This document shows positions 22,089 through 32,025 of a stretch of DNA of 64,000 bases, in pieces. The notes below the pieces were generated by a model. That model saw nothing but the letters and a program-made list of their open reading frames with translations, was not told where the DNA came from and made no database searches. Each line of letters starts with the position of its first letter. Positions within the stretch are counted from its first letter, which is position 1. The stretch spans positions 496,001 to 560,000 of the forward strand of contig JAULSU010000003.1 in NCBI GenBank assembly GCA_030512335.1. The letters run 5' to 3'. Origin of the DNA: Immersiella caudata (lineage: Eukaryota; Ascomycota; Sordariomycetes; Sordariales; Lasiosphaeriaceae). Both the position numbers and the translations under genes were made by a program.

Positions 22089-23217
22089 TCAGCCTCTGTC
22101 TATCACGATGGCAGGATTACACACCAGAACCTGTTGGTCGAGGTCGTAGCTTCCTCCACAGCTGAGTTGCGGCACCTGGGAGTAGTTGTCGACTAGCGCG
22201 CCTCGCGTGTTCTGAAGCACCTGGCGATCGTCAGTCTCGCCAATTCCCCAAAGCGCCCGACGACTCACATTGACATAGCTTTGTTCAGGACTCTCCCGCA
22301 TCGTCTTCATGAACGCCCACGACATGGCGCCCGTTGCCGCCCCCGCGATCGTCGCGTCCGCCGAAGTCTGATCGTCGCGACAACCCGAGAACATCCACAC
22401 GTCCTTGCCCTCCGATTCCCAATTCTCCTGAAAGTTCTCCTTCGCCAGCCCCTCCTCGTCGGCCCCTCCCCCGTACCGCAAGCTATGGAGGAAGTCGGTG
22501 GCGCCACCCAGGAGCATCTTGGCGTCGTCGACCTTCTCCATCGAGAGCCCACCCTCCAACAGGTCGCCCGCCGCTCGAACTAGGCCAACACCCTTCTTGA
22601 AAGTGTCGAGCATGTTGACATTGCCTTCGGCGTCTGGGCGGAATACAAACGGCAGCTCGCATGCCGAGCCAGAGTGGCAGCAGTCAAAGAGAATGGTCAG
22701 GCGCGCTTCGGGGTGCATGGGGGATACAATCGCTCGATGAAGCTGTGCATGTCAGCCAGGCGGCTCTGTCGACGGGGTGCTACCAGCTTACCACGTCGCT
22801 TGTGATCTGCCCGCTCTCTGCAAAGTCAATGGGGCATATGGTATCGTCAAGCCTGGTAGCGTATCAGCGAGCGCGTCCTCTCTTGTCGTGGGCGCCCTAC
22901 CCAGAAGCCCGCTCTCCCTCCAGATCTTTGACCTGTCCTCCGTGGCCAGAGTACGAAAGCCACAACACGTCTCCCGGTCCGTTGTCGGTCACAAGCCAGT
23001 TGAACGCGGCCAAGATGTTATCGTGTGTTGGGTAGCGCTCGGTGCCCTCGTTCTCCGGCCCGTCTGTTAAGATGATCATGTCACCCTCGCCCGCCGGCGG
23101 GAAGCCCCGCTCAACGAGAAACTCGAGGATGTTCATGGCATCGTTGATGCAACCGTTGAGCGCATGTTCAGTGCCAGTGTAGTTGATGCCGATGATGAGG
23201 GCCTTCTTGCGAGGCAT
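22089..23217 (-). CDS. Type I metacaspase without prodomain
   Basis: Four exons (22901-23217, 22792-22852, 22269-22742, 22089-22220) give 327 residues. Introns are 48-49 bases. The caspase-like fold begins at once: KKALIIGINYTGTEHALNGC, p20 with catalytic H92 in SYSGHGGQ and Cys148 in FDCCHSGSACELPFV, and the D-rich turn TICPIDFAESGQI. The p10-like part is WMFSGCRDDQTSADA...GAMSWAF, ending near QLSCGGSYDLDQ. Metacaspases are calcium-activated cysteine proteases cleaving after Arg/Lys, linked to proteostasis and cell death in fungi. Usual fungal type I members carry a Pro/Gln/Tyr-rich prodomain of roughly 100 residues; here none is seen in the first exon or directly upstream. A missed 5' exon is possible. 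Confidence 0.88.
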
Positions 23218-23667
23218 TTTTGGGACTTGGTTACTCAAGCAGTAGCTGTTTGTTAGCGTGCAGTGGTGCCTACTCAAGTAATGAGAGCGCAACTGCAAGG
23301 TTGTTAACCGATATGAACCTTGTTGGATACGCCGATCCGGCAACGGTAGGTAACTAGGTCAGAGAGGGGAAGTTCAGGCTGGTGCACCACAGCCCCGTGG
23401 TGCGCGCATCTGAGACGGTCGCACTCGTTGCACTGGTTTTCATCTGATTGGGCCGCCAACCACGGGACGTTTCTCATGCACGCAACGGAACTAGCCGATT
23501 CAGGAACCACTGCATTTGATGTCTTTTGCTCTCGGCCAGACATTCAAAGCCACTCAGGGGCTAGCCCACTAGAGTCTGGTCGCCGTGAAGCAACATTGCC
23601 AGGTGTGACGATCAAATGCCTCTCCACTCCAGTATGTATGTCCGATGCCAACAGTAAGCTCACCACA

Positions 23668-25070
23668 CTACAGCTTCCAGTCACCAGGGAGGCGGTGTTC
23701 CTGTGCGGGGAAAGGCGTCTTCCCGGTGAGAACGGTCGCCGGTATGCATGCAAAGGCGAGTAACTCTTCGGCCAACTTGAGCAGCACCCGGTCAGAGCCT
23801 GAAGACAGCGTTAGCCCAGCCAACAACGAGAAGCCATCCCAAGCCTGAACGTTCCTACCTTTGGCGCCAGTGATTGAGACAGCCACCGGGGTGTACTGGG
23901 AGATTTTAGAATGATATTCGTACTGCCAGACTACATGGCTTTTGTTTAGCTTCATTGTTTCCGGCAAACAAAGACTTTGACTCACTGTAGATGAGCAGCT
24001 CTGGTTCTGCAAAGCTCGGGCTGAACTCTTGGCCGAATCCGTAATCTCGACCGGCGTTTGGAGTTCTAGTACGTAGTAGAGTCAGCAACAACTCCCCAAT
24101 CACGGCTTGTAGGTTTTGGACCTTACTCATTGAGCGTGTCGCGATAGTTGAGCTTCCAAATCCAGCGGCCCACCATCATGGCAATCGAGCTCGTGTCCGG
24201 GTCCGCTGACAGATACTTGGTCTGGAACCACTTTTTGTACGCGTCCACCTGCTTCCACGCACCAGCGACTTCTTCGGGGTTGATGGGCTTGACGTCGGTC
24301 CAGCCGTTCTTGATGGCAGGCGCGAGATATGGCGCCTTGCCGAACATTTCCCCGTACTCCTTTGCCCACTCAGACTGGTAGTCGTAACTTGCTGGACCGT
24401 GAATCTGCTTGTATGTCTGTAGAATTGGTTCAGCAAGCCTCATTGCGGAGACAGAAAGGGGGTTCACGTGCGCGCAGGAACTCTTCATCGAACGACTTGC
24501 CCCGTTCCCATGGGGTTGTCCGCTGTCCACTCCTTCCCTACGTCGATGAGCGTCTCGGTGACCCCGAGCAACTCTTCCAGCTTGGCCAACAACTCGCTGA
24601 CTACCGGTGCGGTTGTTTTGGCCCCGGTGCGAAGCCGCGAGACGGATTTATTGAAGACTGCAGTGTGAATTCCCTTGACATCGAAATTATCCTTGATGAC
24701 GATTCGCATTCGATTGAGCTGCTTCGATGGAGTTTTCGGAAAGTACAGGCGGGACGGGACAGCGACAGCGAGGTACGGGCCGGAAATGCCAGAGACTTTG
24801 AGGGGGGAGAACCTGTGGCCAAACTGTAAGTACTGTGAAGCGAGAAGAGTACTAGGCATCCTGGGGTTGGACTCACTTCCCATCGTTCGACGCCGTTGTT
24901 GCCTGCAGAGGGGCGAAAAAGGCGTCTGCCACGTCTGGAAAATGCCTCCACGCCTCCCGGAGCTCGCGACCTTGCGGGAAGTAGGGGCCGCCGGTAGTAA
25001 CTGTAAAGGCAATAATAAGCGTAATAAAATTAATTATTTTAGTAATTAAAATTGAAAATTTAGAAGTCAA
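23668..25070 (-). pseudogene. Arp1-like amidase missing the catalytic core
   Basis: Amidase-signature-family relic related to fungal scytalone-dehydratase-like/Arp1 amidases. Recognisable parts in order: an N-terminal piece (AWRHFPDVADAFFAPLQ), MRIVIKDNFDVKGIHTAVFNKS with the catalytic Lys, then a jump to LLAKLEELLGVTETLIDVGKEW, SYDYQSEWAKEYGEMFGKAPY, KLNYRDT, GFGQEFSPSF, YTPVAVSITGAKGSDRVLLKLAEELL. About 150 residues that normally hold the Gly/Ser-rich signature with both catalytic serines are absent without any intron boundary. A frame change at about 24515 (CCCC, one C short) and an unresolved junction near 24470 add lesions. Other introns, such as GTAAGG to CTAG before TPNAGRDYG, still work. 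The 5' end lies in an AT-rich pocket. Catalysis is impossible as written. Confidence 0.75.
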
Positions 25071-25110
25071 AAGTAATGAATCGCTGAGATTTTATATGGC
25101 GCTACAACCC
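25010..25110. other. AT-rich pocket at the 5' end of the amidase relic
   Basis: Roughly 100 bases dominated by AATTAATTATTTTAGTAATT-like sequence in a GC-balanced neighbourhood. It may be a RIP-mutated or inserted fragment that displaced the amidase 5' end. Confidence 0.5.
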
Positions 25111-25844
25111 CAAAGCTCGTTATCTCGGGAAGAGGCAACAAGGACCAACACTTTGTGTGACAAGTACAATTGAAAATCCCCCGTTTTCCGTTAATCCTAA
25201 GCCTCTACCCCCTAGCAACTGGGCGCTATTACCACAAGCAACTGACGAGCGTAGTGGGAGAAATGCGCTTTCAGGCTTACTGTGTCGCAACCCTTATCCC
25301 TTACTTGCAATCCCCAAGTGCCCCGGACCTCCCACCAACACTGATGGGTAGCAAAACTAAGACGACCAGTTGGACTTTCCACGCGAACAACGTGATTGGA
25401 AATCTTCACGTGGGACAACGTAAGAGTTGAAAAATTTAGCATAGTTAACCACTTACGCCGCCAAGCAATTCAGTGACCAGCAAGAGCGGGGTAGCTTGGA
25501 GGAGGAGCAGGCAGCGCAATCAGAGTTCGAGTGGCAGATGTAGCCTTGTGAGGGTGGGGGGCGGAACCTGTTTTCCCCGATAGTTCACGGAACCGCCCCA
25601 CAGGCGAGCAATGATGAATCCAATGGCTGGAACCCGCCACAGGCTTGATTCATTGATGTTGAGGCCAAATAATGTCGGAAGAGACACACACTTGTGGAAA
25701 CGTGCAAGTACCCACAACCGTGGCTCTACTGCCGAAACCTGGTGGGCTTTATTCAGCCCCATGCATGCAGGGCCAGGGCCACTAAAAATGGCTTACCATA
25801 TGCTTGCAGGAGCCGCTTGGGGTAGCGTGCGTGGGAGCTGAGAG
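25111..25844. other. Intergenic region, no gene seen
   Basis: About 0.7 kb with short ORFs only. Confidence 0.45.
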
Positions 25845-25856
25845 TATAATAAATAG
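25845..25856 (+). promoter_or_regulatory. TATA-like element
   Basis: TATAATAAATAG lies 85 bases before the ATG of the mutase-like gene. Well placed for a core promoter. Confidence 0.4.
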
Positions 25857-25929
25857 TTATCCATCCACATTGGAAACACTGCTGGCCAACCTTACCCCAT
25901 TTCCTCATTCTCCCCACTCACCCGCCCAG

Positions 25930-26531
25930 ATGGCATCCCAAGCAAAACATCATCCCCCTTCCCCCCTCCAGCCGTTCAACCTCCCCCTCAGCCTCCTCCG
26001 ACATGGCTCCGGATTAATTGGCTTTGGTCTCCTCTTCGGTTTCGTCGTCCCTCTTACTCCCTATCCGCGCCTCGGTCTGACGGCACACATCCAATTCGCC
26101 GTCGAAGGCACAATGGTCGTCGCCGCCGCCGCATTGCTCAACTCGAAGCCCTTCCGGACCCCTGCTGGCCAAGCTTCAGACAAGCGGGTGGTGGATTACC
26201 TCGCGCCCTGGCAAAGAAATGTGGTCTATTACGGCATGACTGGAATCTGGGTGACGCTGCTGTCAGAGGCGGCAAATGCCTGGTGGGGGACCCAATGGGT
26301 GCTCCCGATTGCGCACGGGGCCGCCGGTTTGGCGGGGAGCGGTCCAGCCAAGGTATGGATGGAAAGGGTTGTGAGCGTTGCGCATTATCCGTTTGCAATG
26401 TTGCTGGCTACTGTGGTGAGTGCTTTCTTAGTTTCTTCTTAGTTTGCGCATGTGCTGCCTCAGGTTTCAGTGCTGACTGTGATGGGGGTTAGTGGCCGGT
26501 TATCACAACCGCCTTGTTTGCGGCTGATTGA
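25930..26531 (+). CDS. Hydroxylaminobenzene-mutase-like membrane protein
   Basis: Two exons (25930-26415, 26493-26531), 174 residues. Intron donor GTGAGT, branch GCTGAC, acceptor TTAG. Four likely membrane helices: around LIGFGLLFGFVVPL, the segment after FAVEGTMVVAAAALL, VVYYGMTGIWVTLLSEAAN, and the C-terminal FAMLLATV...ITTALFAA. The motif YPRLGLTAHIQFAVEG resembles NPRMGLSSHLEG of bacterial HabA/HabB hydroxylaminobenzene mutases, which rearrange hydroxylaminobenzene to 2-aminophenol. WGTQWVLPIAHGAAG matches the later conserved Pro-Ile-Ala-Gly turn. A role in nitroaromatic metabolism in this fungus is not established by sequence. Confidence 0.6.
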
Positions 26532-27592
26532 GATGTTGTTGTGAGCATGTGGAAAATAGATTGGCGCTGAAGGGAAAGGTAGGGACATGCGGAGATTCTC
26601 CGGTTTCTTTGAGCAAGCTTTCACCACAGGCGATGGGTTCAACATTCTTTTTGGGTGTGCATTCGCGGGCGATCAGCGGCTCAGGTCCATTCATGGTCAG
26701 GCTGAGTCAGCCACAGCATTTCGCCCATAGTTGTATGGATTTGTCCTGGATTTCGGGGCTCGCTGGGCCTACTTGCGCCCAACATCTGCGGTTCATTCTT
26801 CCATTTGACGTGGCGGACGCTAATAGCGTGATTTATATTCTCGACAAGAAGCCGCATATTTTTGAAAAGACATGAACCTTGGCACAAATCAGCCAAGGCT
26901 CGCCCCAGCTCACCCCAGTTCACCCCAGCTCAGGGCGACGAGCGAAGAAAATTTTGTGTGCCCAGATTCGTCGCAGACAACCAGGCTGGTTCAGGTGTCA
27001 AGCATAGCCTCGATCTCTCTTGCTGCATGCAACGACGCGCGATGCATCGAGCTCCAACAGCTCGGGGCCTGGGCTTTCAGGGACCAAAACGGCGCAGACC
27101 TGGATCAATACCTTAGCCGTCGTAAAATCCAAGAACACATCCTCCGCCCGCTCCGCGCTCCCTCCCAACGCGTGATCACTACCCTCAAGTAGAACTGGAA
27201 GGGGAAGAGTTGTGGACTGATTCTCTCCGTACGGACAATTCTTTCGAGGAGAAAGGCAACAGGGGTAAACCTGTCCGACTAAGATGACAGGGACGGAAAC
27301 GAACCGCAGTCTTAGCCCAATACCCGATTTTTTGATCTGCAGGAAACCTAGTTATCAGCGTGAGTCTGTTGATGCTTGTCACTCGGCCGAATCCGGCTGC
27401 GCCAAGTGTTCCACCAGCCTCACCAGCGAGATGCGTTTTTGACTAAGGGACGCCAGTAATCCCGAAATCATGGATGAACGCACCTACGACACACAAAGGG
27501 GGCGATGTATACCCACATTCCATGCTCTATTAGGCAATAGAAACCCCAAAACATAAAGCCCTCAGACTTGCTTAAGGCTTTTGGCCACCGCG
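26532..27592. other. Intergenic region with a short CACCCCAG-type repeat
   Basis: About 1 kb. Around 26900-26937 a 10-base unit CTCACCCCAG occurs in about three imperfect copies. ORFs here have no recognisable similarity. Confidence 0.5.
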
Positions 27593-27720
27593 ATGGGGAT
27601 CTTTACGCCTCTAGATTTAGAGACATGGGGATCTTTACGCCTCTAGATTTAGAGACATGGGGATCTTCACGCCTCTAGATTTAGAGACATGGGGATCTTC
27701 ACGCCTCTAGATTGGAGACT
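27593..27720. repeat. 32-base tandem repeat, four copies
   Basis: The unit begins ATGGGGATCTTTACGCCTCT and recurs at 27593, 27625, 27657 and 27689 with a period of exactly 32. Copies 1-2 and 3-4 differ by TTTACG versus TTCACG; the last is truncated after CTAGATT. It contains the near-palindrome CTAGATTTAGAG. Copies lie directly adjacent with no spacer sequence, so it is a minisatellite and not a CRISPR array. Confidence 0.95.
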
Positions 27721-28083
27721 GACTTTCTTGACAAGCACAATCTGGTTGTCGAAAGCCGATGCGCCTGTGACGCGAAGCTCATCCCCTTGGGTGCTAACAG
27801 CCAAAGGAATCAGCGCCTCGACAACCTGCGAGCCGAATCCTGGCCGTCGGATCGAGTATTCTTCGGGCGCATGGCCAAAGGTGTGGATGATAACCACCCC
27901 CTCTTCGTCCGTAGCACGAACAACGCCCTGCCAACCCTTTGGATGACGCCGGCTGGGCCCAATGTCGCCTCTGATCTGACTTCTCCCATGTTTTATTTCC
28001 GGAAAGGCTTTCCTGTAAAGCTCAATCGGGGCCTTCATCAAGAAAAGTTGAGCATGGTTGAGCTCGAGGATATCCCCAGACAA
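27667..28083 (-). pseudogene. Fragment resembling the C-terminus of a D-amino-acid-oxidase-type flavoenzyme
   Basis: Open frame of 138 codons with no ATG at its start and an in-frame TGA just upstream. The segments LYRKAFPEI, DIGPSRRHPKGWQGVVR and EGVVIIHTFGHAPEEYSIR followed by GFGSQVVEAL resemble the closing part of D-amino-acid oxidases (G-RP-R, VVH-YGH-GY, VV-L). The expected GGAGY turn is changed, and the FAD-binding N-terminal half is not found upstream. The last residues (VKIPMSLNLEA, stop) are encoded by the 32-base repeat, so the repeat has replaced the original end. I read it as a relic; the similarity is from memory. Confidence 0.4.
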
Positions 28084-29081
28084 GACACATCAGACCTAAA
28101 AACCTCGCCGCCAAACCATAGTTAAAACGCTGAGCGGTGTCGTCATGGCGCAGAACTGGCCAGATTTTGAGACTGCTTCGGCAGCATCAGCTGGTAGGAC
28201 CGCTGCTGCGATGATGGGCATTTCCACGGTTTCGTGCGCGCCTGCAATGGACCCCACCAATCCATCACTGCTTTGACCTCAACCATCAACATGGACGTCG
28301 TCAAGCCCCGCAAAATACAGGGCGGAGTGCTTGCGACTAGGTAATTTACGTCTGTCTAGCGAATATCACCGATGCCTCCCATCTCCGTCGCACATCAACC
28401 AGTTGATCACCCACACCCAAGGTCAGGCTCCCGAAAATTCTCAAAGAGGCCCCCTTTTTAACTTGATCCTCTGTAAGCTCCTTTTCTTTTCAGTAAATAA
28501 TTATATTGTAAAACATGCGGTGTCTAATTTACGGTCCTCTCCCCTCCCTCCCTCCTAAACAATTAAACTTCACAACAGTAAAGGTCCGAATCCTTTCAAA
28601 GTTGAACTTGGCGTTGTGGTCCGTGAAGTGCGCAAGCCATGTTTCGGACCTTGCGATGCGGTCTCCACATTCGGTGTTTATGCAGCGGCGCACAGCTCTG
28701 CGGCGAATCGGCGGGATTTTTCCCAGCGCTGGCTGCCAACTCATGTCTGCAGCTTTCGGGCATGCAGCGTGAGGTCCGGCGAGGTGGGCGCATTTGCATG
28801 CACACCGCACTCTCGAATGCCGCCAATTCCATTATCTTTCAAGATCGCCAATCGATTTCTGAAGGTCCGACAAGGGTACGAGGGGTTGGCGAAGCGTGCC
28901 TTGGACGCTGCAGCATTATCCCGTTCCCTTTCCCGTCCCCGTCCCTCCATCCTGCTGAGCCTCCTAAGGATTATTTTACTTGCAATCAAACTGGAAATTG
29001 GAAACCCACTCAAAACTGGAAGTTGGAAACCCACCTTCCGTGCTTTTTGACTACAGGTTCAAACAAGCGCGAGACGGAAAA
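28084..29081. other. Intergenic region, no gene seen
   Basis: About 1 kb before the MFS gene. A short direct repeat (TTGGAAACCCAC, 28994-29034) lies just upstream of the start. No coding signal recognised. Confidence 0.45.
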
Positions 29082-30881
29082 ATGGCAAGACGGCACGACC
29101 CCGCCACTGCAGCTCCAGCGCCGCCATCGGTCCACGGCCGCCTTCACGAAGCCATCTTTGTGTTTGTTCTGTCGCTCGCCCAGTTTCTGTCGCTGGCGGC
29201 GATGAACCAGACGGTAGCGCCGCTCATGATTCTCTGCGAATTCTTCGATATCCACGACTATGGCAACCTGAGCTGGTTCTCGGCCGCCTACAGCATGACT
29301 GCTGGGACCTTCATCTTGCCAGCTGGTACGTCGCATCTTTATTCCCGACTCCAGGTACAGCGGGGAGGTGGGGGCGGGGCATTTTATTGACTGTGGAAAC
29401 GTTCCCAACACGCAGGGAGACTCGGCGATATCTACGGACATAAGCGTGTATTTATGGTCGGGTGGGCCTGGTTCGCCATCTGGTCGTGCATTTCGGGGTT
29501 CTGTGGCCGAGACCAGCTCATCTTGTTCAGCACCTGCAGAGCATTCCAGGGCGTTGGCCCGGCCCTCGTCATCCCCAACGCCATCGCCATCATCGGGCGG
29601 ACCTTTCCCGTCGGACTGAAGCGCAACATTGCCTTTGCCTGTTTCGGCGCCTCCGGCCCAACCGGGGCGGCTCTGGGGGCGGTCATGGCTGCCCTGGTGG
29701 CCGAAACCATCTCCTGGCGCTGGTGCTTCTGGCTCTTGGCCATCACATGCGCGTTTCTGGTTCCCATATCCTATTTTGCAGTTCCCGACCCGGAAGCCGT
29801 CGTGTTGCCCAGGGGTGATGGCATGGGTCTTGAGTGCGAGGAGGCGTCCGGTTTTGATTGGCCGGGTGCTGTGACGGGCGTGGTAGGCCTGGTGCTTGTC
29901 AACTTCGCGCTGAACCAGGCCCCTCTGGCAGGATGGAACGCACCCTACATCTCGATTCTCCTGCTGGTGGGGATCGCGTTCGTCATAGCCTTTGTCTGGA
30001 TTGAGCTCCGCATAGCGACGCAGCCCATCGTCCCGATTCGAGGGCTCCAGCGAAGCGCTGTTTTTTCCCTGGCTTGCGTCTTTGTCGGGTGGAGCAGCCA
30101 CGGGATCTGGGTCTACTACCTCTATCTGCTTCTCGAGCACCTTCGCGGGCACAGCGCGCTGCTCACCTCGGCCGAGATGAGCCCCGTGGCAGTGACCGGC
30201 ATCTTGTTTGCCTTTCTTACCGTTTGGCTGACGCGTCGGGTGCCCGTGTCGTGGATCATGCTTGCCGCCATGTTCTTCTTCCTGCTGGGCAGCCTGCTCA
30301 TAGCCATCGCGCCTCTGGAGCAGACATACTGGGCCAACACCTTTGTCGCCATCCTCCTCATGCCGGGCGCCATGAACCTGTCGTTCCCGGCCGCGACCAT
30401 TCTGCTGTCGTCGGCTTTGCCGAAGGAGAAGCAGGGCATCGCCGCCAGCCTGGTGGCTACAGTCATCAATTACAGCATCAGCTGCGGGCTCGGATTTGCT
30501 GGCTCCCTCCACAAGAACGTGCTCATCCACGCTGCCCAGGCGGAGGGCATGGACGGCCCACCGCCGGCGCTATCGGTATCGAGCCCGCAACTGGTGGCAA
30601 TCCGTCTTGCGGGTCTGCGGGCCGCATGCTGGTTTGCCGTCGCGCTAGGCGCGCTAGGGATGCTGGTGGCCGGCTTGTTCATCTTGGTGCAGAGTGCCGA
30701 GGCTAGTACCAAGGCAAATCAGCAACGGGGGGGAAGCCTGAACATTACATATGGCGAGAGGCCGTCGACAGGTTGGACCACGATCATGTCCCCCAAGGCT
30801 GGTAAAGATGAAGTCATGACGACGTTTTACCTGGGAGACAAGATGATCCGAATCAGGGAAACACAGCAGTCCTCAGTATAG
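29082..30881 (+). CDS. MFS transporter, DHA2-like (drug:H+ antiporter type)
   Basis: Two exons (29082-29325, 29416-30881), 569 residues. The intron interrupts just before the motif-A segment GRLGDIYGHKRVFMVGW. Fourteen or so hydrophobic segments, with the N-terminal helix LHEAIFVFVLSLAQFLSLAAMNQTVAPL and FQGVGPALVIPNAIAIIGRTFP in helix 4. The antiporter-type motif C appears as GASGPTGAALGAVMAALV. This is the DHA2/ASC1-like group of fungal transporters that export drugs, metabolites or boron. The C-terminal cytosolic tail is polar. It is a complete ORF with no lesions. Neighbours give no clue to substrate. Confidence 0.85.
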
Positions 30882-32025
30882 TCCCGGCATGGTTTAATAC
30901 CACGTGCGTGTCGCAGCTTGATTTTTACCATCCACTCGGGGACCTGACTGTCATACAACGTGATGGCCAGCCACGCCGCCGATCTTGGGGGTTGTTGGGC
31001 CTACATAACCATCACACATACTCGTAGCAGAGCAGCGGTCCACCAATGTCCATGACATCCTTGATTGTGGCATTCGGAACGACACCAAACATATTCAGCT
31101 TATGAGATAGGGTGGTAATTAACGTTTGCCAGGGCCACCCTTAGGCAGCGGGGATCTAGGCGGCGAAATCAGGGTGTCGAGCGGAGGAAATGTTTCGGTT
31201 GCTGGGAAGAAGACTGGCAAGCCGGCCAGGTCCGGAATCACGTTGGGCGGCTGGCCGAGGGGAGCGTCTACATTTCTGCCGCTGATGTCGCGCAGGCGGA
31301 CGGGTAGGTCGCGGGCTTGCCAATCCCACCAGAGCTTGTCCAGTACCAGGCATCCAGTCAGCTTTGCGGACCAGATGCCCAGGGCCCCTGAACCCCTTTC
31401 TTTTTGACAGCAAGGGCGTTCCATGCACAGTGTGGATGGCTACAGTACCCAGATACTACAGGCGGGAGATGAGATTGGGCGATAAGAGGGGCAGTGATCG
31501 ACCTGTGGCGCTCGGCTAACTCTGTCGAGCTGACCGGGGCTGGAAGAAATTTCATTCGAGTCATCTTTCTAACATTTGTTGTCTTGCGCCTCTTGCTTAG
31601 TTTCCCGATCAGGAAATCGCTATGATGTTCACCTCTCCTCCCCAGTCCAGCGTCGCCCCAACTGGGGCGTCGTTTCAAGCATGCAGCCTGACGCAAACAC
31701 CGGCCGAAGTTGACTCTGACGTTCCTCCAAGCGAGTCAGACAACTCCCGGGCGTTAGTAATGCTAGGCCGAAGAAGACGTTATGGACTTCGCCATCGAGT
31801 ATCTGCCGGCGATAACGCCCTGTGTCCCGATTACCACTTCAGAGAGGTCCGGGCGACGAATTCCGCTAAAGTCATGGAGGAAAAACGCCGGCGGAACCGA
31901 TATCAATGTGATTAGGTCCTTTTTGTGTATTCCGGCTGCCATTAACTTGAGCCGATGAAGATGTTCCCTCAAACCCTCAATGTCGCACTGTGGGGCCGAC
32001 CCTGTCCCTATCATCGCCTACAGCG
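30882..32025. other. Region between MFS and HET genes holding relic sequence
   Basis: Apart from the tyrosinase tail annotated separately, a minus-strand frame at 31763-32014 reads protein-like sequence (SVPPAFFLHDFSGIRRPDLSEV) that I cannot assign. Probably relic DNA. Confidence 0.4.
31119..31424 (-). pseudogene. Tyrosinase C-terminal relic
   Basis: The frame contains LDKLWWDWQARDLPVRLRDISGRNV followed by a Pro-rich tail ending in PKGGPGKR. In tyrosinases the third CuB histidine pair is followed by LDR-[VL]-WW-WQ-DL--RL-DISG, so this is the part just after the CuB site. The preceding HH pair is replaced by TGC and no upstream frame shows CuA or CuB. It is therefore a remnant without copper ligands, distinct from the intact tyrosinase at 12.7-14.2 kb. 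Confidence 0.5.

Noticed and set aside
26872..27192. 106-codon plus-strand ORF
   Set aside because: Includes the CACCCCAG microrepeat and shows no domain.
27593..27720. CRISPR array
   Set aside because: Units are directly adjacent without spacers, in a eukaryotic genome; it is a tandem repeat.
29010..30530. 506-codon open frame on the minus strand
   Set aside because: Antisense shadow of the MFS transporter; its composition (Gly, Asp, Arg, His) is that of a reversed high-GC coding frame and it has no domain.
31763..32014. Minus-strand frame with SVPPAFFLHDFSGIRRPDLSEV
   Set aside because: Looks like a relic of a real protein but I cannot assign it, and no gene structure surrounds it.
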